DNA from: JAPWJZ01 sp041287865
Lineage (GTDB): Bacteria > Pseudomonadota > Alphaproteobacteria > Micavibrionales > UBA2020
NCBI GenBank assembly: GCA_041287865.1
Contig: JBGGMV010000097.1
Span: 38,847-102,846 of the forward strand
Direction: 5' to 3'
Length of the DNA: 64,000 nucleotides
A program made the position numbers and the translations under genes. Below the pieces are notes generated by a model. The model had not been told where the DNA came from. It ran no database searches and saw only the letters and a list, made by a program, of their open reading frames with translations. The stretch's first letter is position 1, and every line of letters starts with the position of its first letter. Positions 49,806 through 59,419 of the stretch are shown here, in pieces.

Positions 49806-51968
49806 TTATTTCTTGTTGTCGAATGCCTTGTTCGGCGCCGGTTGTTTCGGCGCGTTTTCGTTGGCCGCTTCATCGGGCAGCAGGCCTTCGCGGCGGAACA
49901 GCGCCTTCGGATCGGGGTCGCGGCCCATCATCTGCTTGAACAGCTCGGCCGGGTCTTCCGTGCCACCCTTGGCGTAGATGGTTGCGCGCAGGCGATCTGC
50001 GGTTTTGCGGTCATACAGGCCGTTTTTCTCGAAGGCCGAGAAGACGTCGGCGTCGAGCGCCTCCGCCCATTTATAGCCGTAATAGCCTGCGGAATAACCT
50101 TCGCCGCCAAACAAGTGGCCGAAGCTGGTCGATTGCGGGCCCGCGACGCGGTTGAAGATCCAGTGGTCCTTGATGACGCTGTCTTCAAAGCCGTCAACGC
50201 TCTTGATCGTCTTGGGGTCAGTCGTGTGCCATTTCATGTCGAGCAGGCCAAAGAAAGTCTGGCGCATGCCCATGTAGCCGGCGTCGAAGTTCTCCATATC
50301 CTGGATTTTCTTGATCGTTTCGGCGGGCAGAGCGTCGTTATTCTTGTGGTGTCTGGCGAAGGTATCCAGCACTTCTTTTTCCTTCGCCCAGTTTTCCATC
50401 AGCTGCGACGGCAGTTCCACAAAGTCGCGCAAGACCGAGGTGCAGGTGAGCGAACGGTAGTTGCCCTCCGCCAGCAGCGCGTGCAGGCCGTGGCCGAATT
50501 CGTGGAAGACGGTGCGCAGTTCGTCCTGCGTCAGCAGCGTGGGGTGGCCGTCGACGGGTGCGGAGAAGTTACAGACGTTGGTGACGATCGAAATTTCGTT
50601 CTCGCCTTCCTGATTAAGCCCGCGCTTGCGGAAGGTGCTCATCCAGGCGCCGGGGTTCTTGCCCTCGCGCGAATAATAATCGGCGTAGAACAGGCCGACC
50701 ATTTCGCCGGTGGCCTTGTCCTTGACTTCATAGATCTTCACGTCGGGGGCATAGGTTTCGTACTTGCCCTTGGTTTCGGTCATTTCGATGTTGAAAAGCT
50801 TTTCGGCATGCGTGCGCATCCCGTCGAGGACCTTTTCGAGGTCGAAATAGTTGGCAACTTCCTGCAGGTTCAGCTTGAAGGTTTCTTCCTTCAGCAGGCG
50901 GCCGTAATAGAACATGTCCCATGACTGGATATCGGTGACGCCGTCCCTTTTTTGGGCGAAATCGGTCACTTTCTTCAGGTAGTCGTCAGCGGCGGGGCGA
51001 TAGACGTCTTCGTTTTCCTTGAGGAACTTGAATACCGTCGCGGCGTCCTTCGCCATGCGGTCGGAGAGCGTCATTTCGGCGAAATTGGGGAAGCCCAGCA
51101 GCTCGGCCTTGCGCTGGCGGAGCGTGGCGATATCGAGCACCACCTGGCTGTTGTCGTATTGGCCGCCGAAAACGATGTCGGTGCGCGCTTTCTGGATTTC
51201 TTCACGCAAGGCGCGGTTATCGCAGTATTCGAGCAGTGTGATGGGCGGCGGCGCCAGCTTGATCAGCCATTTGCCCGGCATACCGGCGGCTTCGGCGAAT
51301 TTCGCGTATCTTTTCTTGACGCCATCAGGCAAGCCCTTCAGGTCGTTTTCGTCTTCGATTACCTTTGCATAGGCGTCGGTCGCCAGCGTCACGTTGTTGT
51401 CGAAGGTGGTATAGAGCTTCGACAGTTTCTCGGTGACTTCTTTCAGCTCGGTTTTCTTGTCTTCGGGCAGGGCCGCGCCGTTGCGGGCATAGGCCTTGTA
51501 GGTGCGTTCCAGCAGGCGCGCCTGCTCGGTCGAGAGGATCATGCTGTCGCGTTGGTCGTAGACGGCTTTCACCCGCGCGAACAGGGTGTCATCCAGCATC
51601 ACTTCGTTGCCGAATTTCACGCTCTCGCTGTCGATGGTTTCCTCGATTTTGCGCAGCGCGTCGTTGGCTTTCGCGCCCTTGACGTTGCCGAAAATCGTGG
51701 CGACGCGATCCATCAGCTGACCCGCCTGTTCCAGCGCGACGATGGTATTTTCAAACGTCGGCGCGGCCTTGTTGATTTTAATGTCATTGATCTCGGCCCG
51801 CGCCTGTTCGAGCGCGTAGTTGAACGCCGGCAGGTAATGTTCGTCCTTGATCCGCTCCAGCGGGGGGGCGCCAAAGGGAAGATCGGATGGCACCAGCAGG
51901 GGGTTCGGAGCAGGGATGTCTTTGGGAGTGTCTTTGCCGAACAGTTTATTGAACATCTTGCGGAACAT
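49806..51968 (-). CDS. M3 family metallopeptidase, copy 2
   Basis: The product has 720 residues; HExxH in VFHEFGHGLHALL, FDAGYMGMRQTF downstream. It carries a distinct N-terminal extension (FRKMFNKLFGKDTPKDIP, amphipathic) before the shared NPLL...APPLERIK start. AGAGGCG precedes the ATG. It is co-directional with copies 1 and 3, likely one transcript with copy 1. Confidence 0.92.
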   Translation of the reverse strand: MFRKMFNKLFGKDTPKDIPAPNPLLVPSDLPFGAPPLERIKDEHYLPAFNYALEQARAEINDIKINKAAPTFENTIVALEQAGQLMDRVATIFGNVKGAKANDALRKIEETIDSESVKFGNEVMLDDTLFARVKAVYDQRDSMILSTEQARLLERTYKAYARNGAALPEDKKTELKEVTEKLSKLYTTFDNNVTLATDAYAKVIEDENDLKGLPDGVKKRYAKFAEAAGMPGKWLIKLAPPPITLLEYCDNRALREEIQKARTDIVFGGQYDNSQVVLDIATLRQRKAELLGFPNFAEMTLSDRMAKDAATVFKFLKENEDVYRPAADDYLKKVTDFAQKRDGVTDIQSWDMFYYGRLLKEETFKLNLQEVANYFDLEKVLDGMRTHAEKLFNIEMTETKGKYETYAPDVKIYEVKDKATGEMVGLFYADYYSREGKNPGAWMSTFRKRGLNQEGENEISIVTNVCNFSAPVDGHPTLLTQDELRTVFHEFGHGLHALLAEGNYRSLTCTSVLRDFVELPSQLMENWAKEKEVLDTFARHHKNNDALPAETIKKIQDMENFDAGYMGMRQTFFGLLDMKWHTTDPKTIKSVDGFEDSVIKDHWIFNRVAGPQSTSFGHLFGGEGYSAGYYGYKWAEALDADVFSAFEKNGLYDRKTADRLRATIYAKGGTEDPAELFKQMMGRDPDPKALFRREGLLPDEAANENAPKQPAPNKAFDNKK

Positions 51969-52020
51969 GGGGGTCGCCTCTTGTAATATTAGAATGTGTA
52001 GACGCTGTTAAAGACATGCA

Positions 52021-52049
52021 ATATTACGTAAACAGGCCCTTTCGCGCAA
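52021..52049 (-). promoter_or_regulatory. Candidate promoter of M3 copies 2 and 1
   Basis: Minus strand TTGCGC (52049-52044), 17-nt spacer, TAATAT (52026-52021), about 50 nt before the ATG at 51968. Moderate match to sigma-70 elements. The 203-nt gap 51969-52171 has no gene. Confidence 0.4.
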
Positions 52050-52171
52050 GATAAATAAAATCGTGCTTTTTAAATGGTTTGCGCGGCATTCTTGAGTAAT
52101 TTTATTTCCATAAGCCAGAAACGGGGCAAGATTGTAAGTCGGGAGAAGCCGCGCGGGCGGAGCAGCCGAAT

Positions 52172-54283
52172 CTAGCCGGCCTTGCGGGAAGCCCGCGCCG
52201 CTTCCTCCAGCAGCCCCTCGCGACGGAAGAGCGCGGAGGGGTCGGGCTTTCGGCCCATCATCTTGACGAAGATGTTCATGGGATCGTCGGTGCCGCCCTG
52301 CGCATAGATGGTGTCGCGCAGGCGCTGCGCCGCATCGGCATGGTAGAGACCCTTGCCGGTGAATTCGGAGAAGACATCGGCCTCCAGCGCCTCGGCCCAT
52401 TTATAGCTGTAGTACCCGGCCGCATAACCGCCGCCAAAGAGGTGGCCGAAGCTGGTCGACTGCGCGCCCCCTTCCCGCTTGAAGACCCAGGTGGTGGCAA
52501 TCACGCTGTCCTCCAGCGATTCAACGCTGCGGATATCCTTGGGGTCGGTCGTGTGCCAGACCATGTCGAGGCGGCCAAAGAAAGTCTGGCGCAGGCCCGC
52601 GTAGCCCGCGTCGAAGTTTTCCATCTCGTTGATCTTCTGGATCACATCGGCGGGCAGGGCCTCGCCGGTTTTGTTGTGGCGGGCGAAGGTGTCGAGCACT
52701 TCTTTTTCTTTTGCCCAGTTTTCCTGCAGCTGCGAGGGCAGTTCGACGAAATCCCACTTCACGTTCGTGCCGGTGATGGAGCTGTAATCGCCCTTGGCCA
52801 GCAGCGCGTGCAGCGCATGGCCGAATTCGTGGAAAACCGTGCGCACCTCGTCGATCGAGAGCAGCGTGGGGTGTTCCGCCGTCGGCTTGGCGAAGTTGCA
52901 GGTATTGGTGACGATAGAAAATTCGTTCCTCCCGCTTTCGCCCGAAATGCCGCGGTTGCGGAAGGTGCTCATCCAGGCGCCGTTGTTCTTGGCGCCGGGG
53001 CGGGCGTAGAAATCGGCGTAGAAAAGGCCGATCATCTCGCCGCTTTTTGTGTCTTTTACTTCGTATACCTTCACGTCTTCGTGATAGACGGGATATTTGC
53101 CCTTTGTCACGACCATGTCGATGCCGAAAAGCTTTTTCGCGTGGGTGAGGATGCCGTCCATCACCTTTTCGAGGTCGAAATAGGGGCGCAGTTCCTCGAG
53201 GTTCAGCGTGAAGGTTTCTTCCTTCAGCAGGCGGCTGTAGTAGAGGAAATCCCAGGGCTTCAGCTCGGGCAGTTTATCGAGCTTCTGCGCGTAATCCTTC
53301 ACCTTCTGCAGGTATTTTTCGGCGGCAGGGCGGTAAACCGCCTCGTTCTTGTCGAGGAATTCCAGCACGGCGGCGCTGGTTTTTGCCATGCGGTCATCGA
53401 GGACAAAGGATGCGTAATCCTTGAAGCCCAGCAGTTGCGCCTGACGGTGCTTGAGGCCCACCATCTCCAAAATCACGGGGCGGTTGTCGAATTCGCCGCC
53501 ATAGGCGGTTTCAAGACGCGCCTTCTGGATTTCCTCGCGCAATCCCCTGTTCTCGCAATATTCGAGGATATCGATCGGCGGGGGCGAGAGCTTGATCAGC
53601 CATTCGCCCTTGTTGCCTTTTTCTTCCGCATAGCTGCGGTAGAGCGCCTTGGTGCGCTCGGGCAGGCCCTTCAGCTCGGCTTCGTCCTTGACCACGCGGC
53701 CGTAGGCGTCAGTTGCCTTCACGACGTTGTTCTTGAAGGTGGTGGCAAGCGCCGCCAGCCTTTCGTTGATCTTGCGCAGTTCGTCCTTCGCGGCCTCGGG
53801 CAGGTCGGCGCCGCTGCGCGCGAAACGCTTGTAGGTTTCATCCAGCAGCATGGTTTCCTCGAGGGAAAGATCCAGCGCGTCGCGTTTGATGTAAACGGCC
53901 TTCACGCGGTCAAACAGAGCTGAATCCATCATCACGTCGTTGCTGTATTTCACCACGGCGACGTCGATTTCTTCCTCGATCGCGCGGATTTCGTCATTGG
54001 CATTATTGCCGGCGATATTGCCGAAAACCGTGGCGACGCGGGAGAGCAGCGCCCCCGCCAGTTCCAGCGCCTCGATGGTATTGGCGAAATCGGCGGGTGC
54101 GGGGTTCCGTTTGATGATTTCGACGTCATTACGGGCGGTTTCTACGCCGTAGTGTACCGCCGGCAGGTAATGTTCGACCTTGAGAGCGTCGAGGGGCGGC
54201 GCGCCATGGGGGAGCTTGGGCGGATTGACCAGGGGATTGGATTTCAAAGCCTCGGGCGCGCCCGATAAAGTGGTGACGGTCAT
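52172..54283 (-). CDS. M3 family metallopeptidase, copy 3
   Basis: The product has 703 residues; HExxH in VFHEFGHALHALL, FDAGYAGLRQTF downstream. It is closer in sequence to copy 2 than to copy 1 by eye (for instance the PKDI(R/K)SV segment and EVLDTFARH). GAGGA lies before the ATG. Separated from copy 2 by 203 nt with its own promoter candidate there, so it may be regulated apart. Confidence 0.92.
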   Translation of the reverse strand: MTVTTLSGAPEALKSNPLVNPPKLPHGAPPLDALKVEHYLPAVHYGVETARNDVEIIKRNPAPADFANTIEALELAGALLSRVATVFGNIAGNNANDEIRAIEEEIDVAVVKYSNDVMMDSALFDRVKAVYIKRDALDLSLEETMLLDETYKRFARSGADLPEAAKDELRKINERLAALATTFKNNVVKATDAYGRVVKDEAELKGLPERTKALYRSYAEEKGNKGEWLIKLSPPPIDILEYCENRGLREEIQKARLETAYGGEFDNRPVILEMVGLKHRQAQLLGFKDYASFVLDDRMAKTSAAVLEFLDKNEAVYRPAAEKYLQKVKDYAQKLDKLPELKPWDFLYYSRLLKEETFTLNLEELRPYFDLEKVMDGILTHAKKLFGIDMVVTKGKYPVYHEDVKVYEVKDTKSGEMIGLFYADFYARPGAKNNGAWMSTFRNRGISGESGRNEFSIVTNTCNFAKPTAEHPTLLSIDEVRTVFHEFGHALHALLAKGDYSSITGTNVKWDFVELPSQLQENWAKEKEVLDTFARHNKTGEALPADVIQKINEMENFDAGYAGLRQTFFGRLDMVWHTTDPKDIRSVESLEDSVIATTWVFKREGGAQSTSFGHLFGGGYAAGYYSYKWAEALEADVFSEFTGKGLYHADAAQRLRDTIYAQGGTDDPMNIFVKMMGRKPDPSALFRREGLLEEAARASRKAG

Positions 54284-54313
54284 AGAATCCTCGTTTTTTC
54301 TACACTGTCACTG

Positions 54314-54341
54314 AATCTAGTCTAAAACCGGCCTTAATCAA
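54314..54341 (-). promoter_or_regulatory. Candidate promoter of M3 copy 3
   Basis: Minus strand TTGATT (54341-54336), 16-nt spacer, TAGATT (54319-54314), about 30 nt before the ATG at 54283. Four of six bases match at each element. Confidence 0.33.
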
Positions 54342-54348
54342 GGGGTTG

Positions 54349-55185
54349 TTATGGTTTTGGCTTGCCCAGTTTTATGGTGGGCGACAGGCTGATGCCTTTC
54401 TGCAAAACCGTATGTTCGACCACTGCCGCCTCCAGCGCGTCACGTCGGCGTTGCGCGGCCACGCCGCTGCGCTCGTCTTCCAGCGCCTGCATGTGTTTTT
54501 CCAGCACGTCAACGGCGGCCGTGCAGCGGTTGCCACGCGCAAGGTCGACCGGCAGCTTGTTGTCCCTGTCCTTCAGCTCCGCATTCGCGCCATGGCCGAG
54601 CAGGAATTCGGCGGTTTTTTCCCGTCCGCCCATGCCGGCAAGGTGCAGGGCGGTATAACCGAATTTGTCCGGCTGGTTGATTTTCGCGCCTTTATCAAGC
54701 AGGTAGCCGCAGACCTCCGTATGACCGTGATAGGCGGCGCGGTTAAGCGCGTGCCAGAGGTTATCATCGGTTCTCTTGTTTACGTCCTCTCCCAGCTCCT
54801 CCACCAGCACCTTGACGCGCGCCAGATCGCCATCCTCCGCCGCTTCCACCACGCACATGACTAGCGGCTTGACCCATTCATCGGGAGATACGGGGCGGCC
54901 CGCAATCGCGGCGGCGACAACGCTGACATCGTCTTCCTTGGTTACGCGGAAGAGTTCGTCATCCGCCTTCGCCACAAAGATTTCGTATTCGGGGCAGCTC
55001 TTCGCATAGCCTATCGCGCGTTCGGCGGCGCGGTGGAAGTCCGTGCCGGCGGCAGGCTTGAAGAAGAGCTTGCCTTCATGGGTGTAATCATAGACCTGCC
55101 CCAAGGGGTATTGTTTGCGATCCAGATAAAACTGGTCGAAGGTGTGGCGGTATTCGTCGATATCCTTGTAATCCGTCAGCTTCAT
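54349..55185 (-). CDS. Ankyrin-repeat protein
   Basis: The product has 278 residues. At least three ankyrin repeats lie at about 105-215 (WHALNRAAYHGHTEVCGYLL, FGYTALHLAGMGGREKTAEF, DNKLPVDLARG). The N-terminal 100 residues are not recognised; the C-terminus is charged. No signal peptide is apparent, so it is probably a cytosolic protein-binding module. It stands between the M3 genes and the copper ATPase with no overlap to either. Confidence 0.8.
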   Translation of the reverse strand: MKLTDYKDIDEYRHTFDQFYLDRKQYPLGQVYDYTHEGKLFFKPAAGTDFHRAAERAIGYAKSCPEYEIFVAKADDELFRVTKEDDVSVVAAAIAGRPVSPDEWVKPLVMCVVEAAEDGDLARVKVLVEELGEDVNKRTDDNLWHALNRAAYHGHTEVCGYLLDKGAKINQPDKFGYTALHLAGMGGREKTAEFLLGHGANAELKDRDNKLPVDLARGNRCTAAVDVLEKHMQALEDERSGVAAQRRRDALEAAVVEHTVLQKGISLSPTIKLGKPKP

Positions 55186-55263
55186 AGGCCTGGCCTTTGG
55201 GCATGAAAATCCAGCCTAAGCTTACATAATAAAGGTTAAGGTGCGGTTAAGCGGCTGAAAAGA

Positions 55264-57462
55264 CTATATTTTTGTACGGCGCAACCGCAGGGAATTGACG
55301 ATCACCGAGACGGAGCTCAGCGACATGGCCGCCGCCGCCATCATCGGGCTCAGCATGATGCCGAAGAACGGATAGAGCACGCCCGCCGCCACCGGAACGC
55401 CCAGCATATTGTAGGCGAAGGCGAAGAAAAGGTTCTGGCGGATATTGCGCATCATCGCGCGCGACAGCTTTACAGCGCGAAGCAGGCCCGTGAGGTCGCC
55501 ATGCAGCAGCGTAATGCCTGCGCTGTCGATGGCGATATCGGTGCCGTTTGACATGGCGATGCCCGCATCGGCCATCGCCAGCGCGGGGGCGTCATTCGTG
55601 CCGTCGCCCGCCATGGCGACAACGCGGCCCTGCAATTGCAGTTTTTTGATCGCGGCGGCTTTTTCATTCGGCATGACTTCGGCAATAACTTCATCAATGC
55701 CCAGTTTCTTGGCGACGGCGACGGCGGTGGCGCGGTTGTCACCCGTCAGCATCACGATTTTCAGCTTGGCCTTTTGCAGCTGCCGGATCGCTTCATGCGC
55801 AGTGCCTTTTATAGGATCTGCGACGGCGATCAGCCCAGCCGCGCGTTCATCCAGCGACAGGTAGATAATCGTGGCACCCTCGGCCTGCAAGGCGGCTGCC
55901 TTGGCGGCGAAAGAGGCGACGTCTACCTTCATTTCGCCCATCAGCGCAAGGCTGCCAAGCACGGCCTGCTGGCCGTTCACGGCGCCCCGCACGCCCCTGC
56001 CCGTCAGCGATTCAAATCCGGCGACAGGCGGCAGCGTCAGGTGGTACGCCTTGGCAGCGTCCTGCAGCGCGCGGCCGATGGGATGATGGCTGCCCTGTTC
56101 CAGGGCGGCGGCGATGGAAAGCAGTTTGCTGCGGTCGAGCCCTTCGGACATGATCGTATCGACCACCTGCGGGTGGCCTTCGGTGAGCGTGCCGGTTTTG
56201 TCGATCACGACGGTATCAGCCTTTTCAAGCCGTTCCAGCGACGCCGCGTCCTTTACCAATACGCCCGAGAGCGCGCCACGACCCACAGCCGCCATAACAG
56301 ACATCGGCGTGGCAAGGCCGAGCGCGCAGGGGCAGGCGATGATCAAAACCGACACAGCCGCCATGATACCCCAGGCCATCGCGGGCGGCGGGCCCAGCAG
56401 CGACCAGTACATGAAGCTGATGATCGCGATGGTAACGACGGCAGGCACGAACCATTCCGCCACGGCATCCGCAAGGCGCTGCACGGGCGCGCGGCTGCGC
56501 TGCGCTTCGCCTACCATTTCCACGATGCGTGACAATAACGTATCCGCGCCGACCTTTTCCGCGCGCATGACGAAGCTGCCCGCCTGGTTGAGCGAGCCGC
56601 CGGTGACGGGGGAGCCCTTTTCCTTGGCAACAGGAATAGATTCGCCCGTCAGCATCGATTCATCGACATGACTGTCGCCATCCGTCACCACGCCGTCGAC
56701 GGGGATGCGTTCGGCGGCACGGATGCGCAGCAGGTCCCCGACGGCGATTGAACCGACCGGCACTTCTTCTTCCGTATCGCCGTTGATGCGTCTTGCCGTG
56801 GGCGGGGCGAGTTTCATGAGCGCACGGAGTGCGCCGCCCGTTTTCTCGCGCGCCTTCAGCTCCAGCACCTGTCCCAGCAGCGCCAGCGTGATAATCACGC
56901 AGGCGGCTTCGAAATAGACCGCCGCCGCGCCGTTGGCAGTGCGGAAGGCTTCGGGAATTTTGCCGGGAAACAGCGTCGCAACAAGGCTGTAACCCCAGGC
57001 GACCCAGGTGCCAAGGGCGATCAGCGTGAACATATTGGGGCTAAGACGCTTCAGCGACGCGAGGCCCCGCACCAGAAACGGCCAGCCCGCCCAGACAATG
57101 ACAGGCGCGGAGAAGAGCAACTGGAAACGCGGCAGCACCTCTGGCGGCAGCAGGCGCACGTAATCGCCAAAACGGCCGTGCATGTGAGACGCCATTTCCG
57201 CGACGAAGATCGGGAAGGTCATCATCAGCGCGCCCCAGAAACGCGTCGCCATGCTGTCGAGTTCGGGGTTGGGGCCCACTTCCGCGCTCACCTGCGCGGG
57301 TTCAAGCGCCATGCCGCATTTCGGGCAGGCGCCGGGTTTGTCGCTGCCGACGCCGGGGCACATGGGGCAGATATAGGCGAATTTGGCGGAGGCCTCTTTC
57401 AAAGCCTCGGGCGACATCCGCGTATGGCCGCCGCAGCAGGCCTTTGGTTGCGCGTCGGTCAT
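55264..57462 (-). CDS. P1B-type heavy-metal (copper) ATPase, CopA-like
   Basis: The product has 732 residues. The cytosolic N-terminus has a CCGGH cluster and a heavy-metal-binding domain (CPMCPGVG, CPKCGM) instead of a classic CxxC ferredoxin-like domain. The core shows CPCALGLATP in the sixth helix (Cu-type ion path), DKTGTLTEG phosphorylation site, the HP motif in GSHHPIGRAL, and GDGTNDAPAL. It exports Cu(I) or a similar metal. Translation is coupled to the cysteine desulfurase gene by a 4-nt overlap, so it belongs to the xdh transcript. Confidence 0.92.
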   Translation of the reverse strand: MTDAQPKACCGGHTRMSPEALKEASAKFAYICPMCPGVGSDKPGACPKCGMALEPAQVSAEVGPNPELDSMATRFWGALMMTFPIFVAEMASHMHGRFGDYVRLLPPEVLPRFQLLFSAPVIVWAGWPFLVRGLASLKRLSPNMFTLIALGTWVAWGYSLVATLFPGKIPEAFRTANGAAAVYFEAACVIITLALLGQVLELKAREKTGGALRALMKLAPPTARRINGDTEEEVPVGSIAVGDLLRIRAAERIPVDGVVTDGDSHVDESMLTGESIPVAKEKGSPVTGGSLNQAGSFVMRAEKVGADTLLSRIVEMVGEAQRSRAPVQRLADAVAEWFVPAVVTIAIISFMYWSLLGPPPAMAWGIMAAVSVLIIACPCALGLATPMSVMAAVGRGALSGVLVKDAASLERLEKADTVVIDKTGTLTEGHPQVVDTIMSEGLDRSKLLSIAAALEQGSHHPIGRALQDAAKAYHLTLPPVAGFESLTGRGVRGAVNGQQAVLGSLALMGEMKVDVASFAAKAAALQAEGATIIYLSLDERAAGLIAVADPIKGTAHEAIRQLQKAKLKIVMLTGDNRATAVAVAKKLGIDEVIAEVMPNEKAAAIKKLQLQGRVVAMAGDGTNDAPALAMADAGIAMSNGTDIAIDSAGITLLHGDLTGLLRAVKLSRAMMRNIRQNLFFAFAYNMLGVPVAAGVLYPFFGIMLSPMMAAAAMSLSSVSVIVNSLRLRRTKI

Positions 57463-58610
57463 GCGGCCTTCTTGGACAGTTTTTGCACCGCTGCGGCGAT
57501 TTTACCGGCGGCATAAATAATTTCTTCCTCGGTCGACTGGCGGCCGACGGTGAGGCGCAGGGAGCAATCGATATCGGCGTCGGAAATACCCATGGCCTTC
57601 AGCACGGCGGAGGGCTTGCGGTTGGCAGAAGCACAGGCCGCGCCCGATGACATACAGACATCATCCGACAGTTCCAGCATGATATCCTGCGCGTTGACGT
57701 TCGGCAGGCGGATATTGAGCAAACCCGGCAGGCGCGGTTCGCCGCCGTTCAGCTTCAGCCCAGGCACGCCTTCCTGCAGTTTCTGCTGCAGCAGCGCGGC
57801 CAGTTTCGCCATGCGCGGGATATGGGTTTTGAGCCCCTGCTCCGCCGCCACGCGGCAGGCTTCGCCAAAGCCGACGGCCAGCGCCATGGGCACGGTGCCG
57901 GGGCGCAGTTTTTGCTGTTCGCCGCCGAAGAAAACGCGGTCGATGGCGACCGGGGGTTTCTGGCGCACATAGAGCGCGCCGATGCCCACGGGGCCATAAA
58001 GTTTGTGCGCGGAGAAGCTGAGCAGGTCGATCCCCGCCTCCACCACGTTCAACGGAATCTTGCCGATGGCCTGTGTCGCATCGGTATGGAACAACGCGCC
58101 CGCTCCATGGGCGATAGCGGCCAGCTCCTTTAACGGCTGGATCGTGCCGGTTTCATGGCTGGCAGTAATCACGGAAACAACCAGCGTTTTCGAGCCGACA
58201 TGTTTCTTTAATTCTTCCGGCTGCACAAAACCGTCTTTGGTGACGGGTACGGATTTGACGGTGAAGCCTTTGGTGGCCAGATAAGCCGCCGTGTTGGAAA
58301 CGCAGTTATGCTCGATATCGGTAATCACGATTTCTTTGCGGTCGGTCGCTTTCGCCGCAAGGCCCATGAGGGCGAGGTTGTTCGATTCAGTGGCCCCGCT
58401 GGTCAACGTAATGCATTCAGGGCCTGCGCCAATGATCGCGCCGATCTTGGCAACTGCCGCCTCCAGCACGCCCGCCGCCGCCCTGCCATGCGCATGCGAT
58501 TTCGCGCCGGGGTTGCCGAAGCTGCCCGAAAAATAAGGCACCATCGCCTCCATCACCGCCGCATCGCAGGGCGTGGTGGAATGGTAATCGAGATACACGG
58601 GTTTTTTCAT
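57459..58610 (-). CDS. Cysteine desulfurase (NifS/IscS-like) of the xdh operon
   Basis: PLP enzyme that takes sulfur from cysteine. The product has 383 residues from the ATG at 58610; motifs: LDYHSTTP, the PLP lysine in SFSAHKLYGP, and the active cysteine in SSGAACASANRK. It overlaps xdhC and copA by 4 nt each. Xanthine dehydrogenase needs a terminal sulfido ligand on molybdenum; in Rhodobacter capsulatus NifS4 provides it with XdhC. The gene position here strongly suggests the same job. No Fe-S assembly genes lie nearby, which argues against a general isc role. Confidence 0.9.
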   Translation of the reverse strand: MKKPVYLDYHSTTPCDAAVMEAMVPYFSGSFGNPGAKSHAHGRAAAGVLEAAVAKIGAIIGAGPECITLTSGATESNNLALMGLAAKATDRKEIVITDIEHNCVSNTAAYLATKGFTVKSVPVTKDGFVQPEELKKHVGSKTLVVSVITASHETGTIQPLKELAAIAHGAGALFHTDATQAIGKIPLNVVEAGIDLLSFSAHKLYGPVGIGALYVRQKPPVAIDRVFFGGEQQKLRPGTVPMALAVGFGEACRVAAEQGLKTHIPRMAKLAALLQQKLQEGVPGLKLNGGEPRLPGLLNIRLPNVNAQDIMLELSDDVCMSSGAACASANRKPSAVLKAMGISDADIDCSLRLTVGRQSTEEEIIYAAGKIAAAVQKLSKKAA

Positions 58611-59419
58611 GCAACACCTGTCAGCTTGGTTTCTTCTATTACTTCTGCGCCGCGGCATAACCCCAGCGAGAGCAATTCCGCCGCAATGGAAATCGCGATT
58701 TCGCGCGGATGCTTTCCGGTATCGCCAAGGCCGATGGGGCAGTTGAGTTTCAGCAAAGATTCCTTCGCCACGCCGTCAGCCATCAGGCGCTTTTCAAAGC
58801 GCGTGCGTTTTGTATCGGAGCCGATCAGACCAAGATACGCGAATTTGCCTTTATAAACCTCGCGCACCAGATCGTAATCGAGATCATGGTTATGCGTCAT
58901 GATAGCGATATAGCTGTTATCATCTGCGCCGCGCAGCTCGGCCACGGGCGATGACGTAACGATTTTTTCGCAATGTTTGGGCAGAGCGGCGGGGAATTCG
59001 CTGTCGCGCTCGTCAATCCATTTGATGCGGACGGGCAGGCCTTCCAGCACTTTCACAACTTCTTTGCCCACATGCCCCGCGCCGAAGAGGTATAGCGTCT
59101 TGCCGGTCGGCACGAACGGTTCAAGGAAAAGCGTAACGAAGCCACCGCAGCACTGCGCCAGTTTCGGGCCCAGCGGGTAATCTTTCACGGCGGGGCCGGC
59201 GGCCAAGGCGAGTAACTTGCGCGCCTCAGCAATCGCTTCGAATTCGAGATTACCGCCGCCGATGGTGCCGAATTGTTCGTCCGCCGTCACTACCATCTTC
59301 GTGCCGGCTTCGCGGGGCGTGGAGCCCTTGGCTTCCATCACTGTAAGCAATACACAAGCCTCGCCCGCCTCGGTCAGGCGCGTCAGCACGGGCAGCCATT
59401 CGTGGTTGGCGACGGTCAT
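58607..59419 (-). CDS. xdhC: Xanthine dehydrogenase accessory protein XdhC
   Basis: Binds molybdenum cofactor, aids its sulfuration and inserts it into XdhB. The 270-residue product has the CoxI-like N-terminal segment GSTPREAGTKM, the QCCGG cysteine pair used in cofactor binding, and a Rossmann-type C-terminal domain (LFGAGHVGKEVV, then LIGSDTKR). Overlaps xdhB and the desulfurase gene by 4 nt, consistent with stepwise assembly of one complex. Confidence 0.93.
   Translation of the reverse strand: MTVANHEWLPVLTRLTEAGEACVLLTVMEAKGSTPREAGTKMVVTADEQFGTIGGGNLEFEAIAEARKLLALAAGPAVKDYPLGPKLAQCCGGFVTLFLEPFVPTGKTLYLFGAGHVGKEVVKVLEGLPVRIKWIDERDSEFPAALPKHCEKIVTSSPVAELRGADDNSYIAIMTHNHDLDYDLVREVYKGKFAYLGLIGSDTKRTRFEKRLMADGVAKESLLKLNCPIGLGDTGKHPREIAISIAAELLSLGLCRGAEVIEETKLTGVA

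Noticed and set aside
57459..58610. General IscS for Fe-S assembly
   Set aside because: No iscU, iscA, hscBA or fdx nearby, and tight coupling to xdhC favours cofactor sulfuration; not formally excluded.
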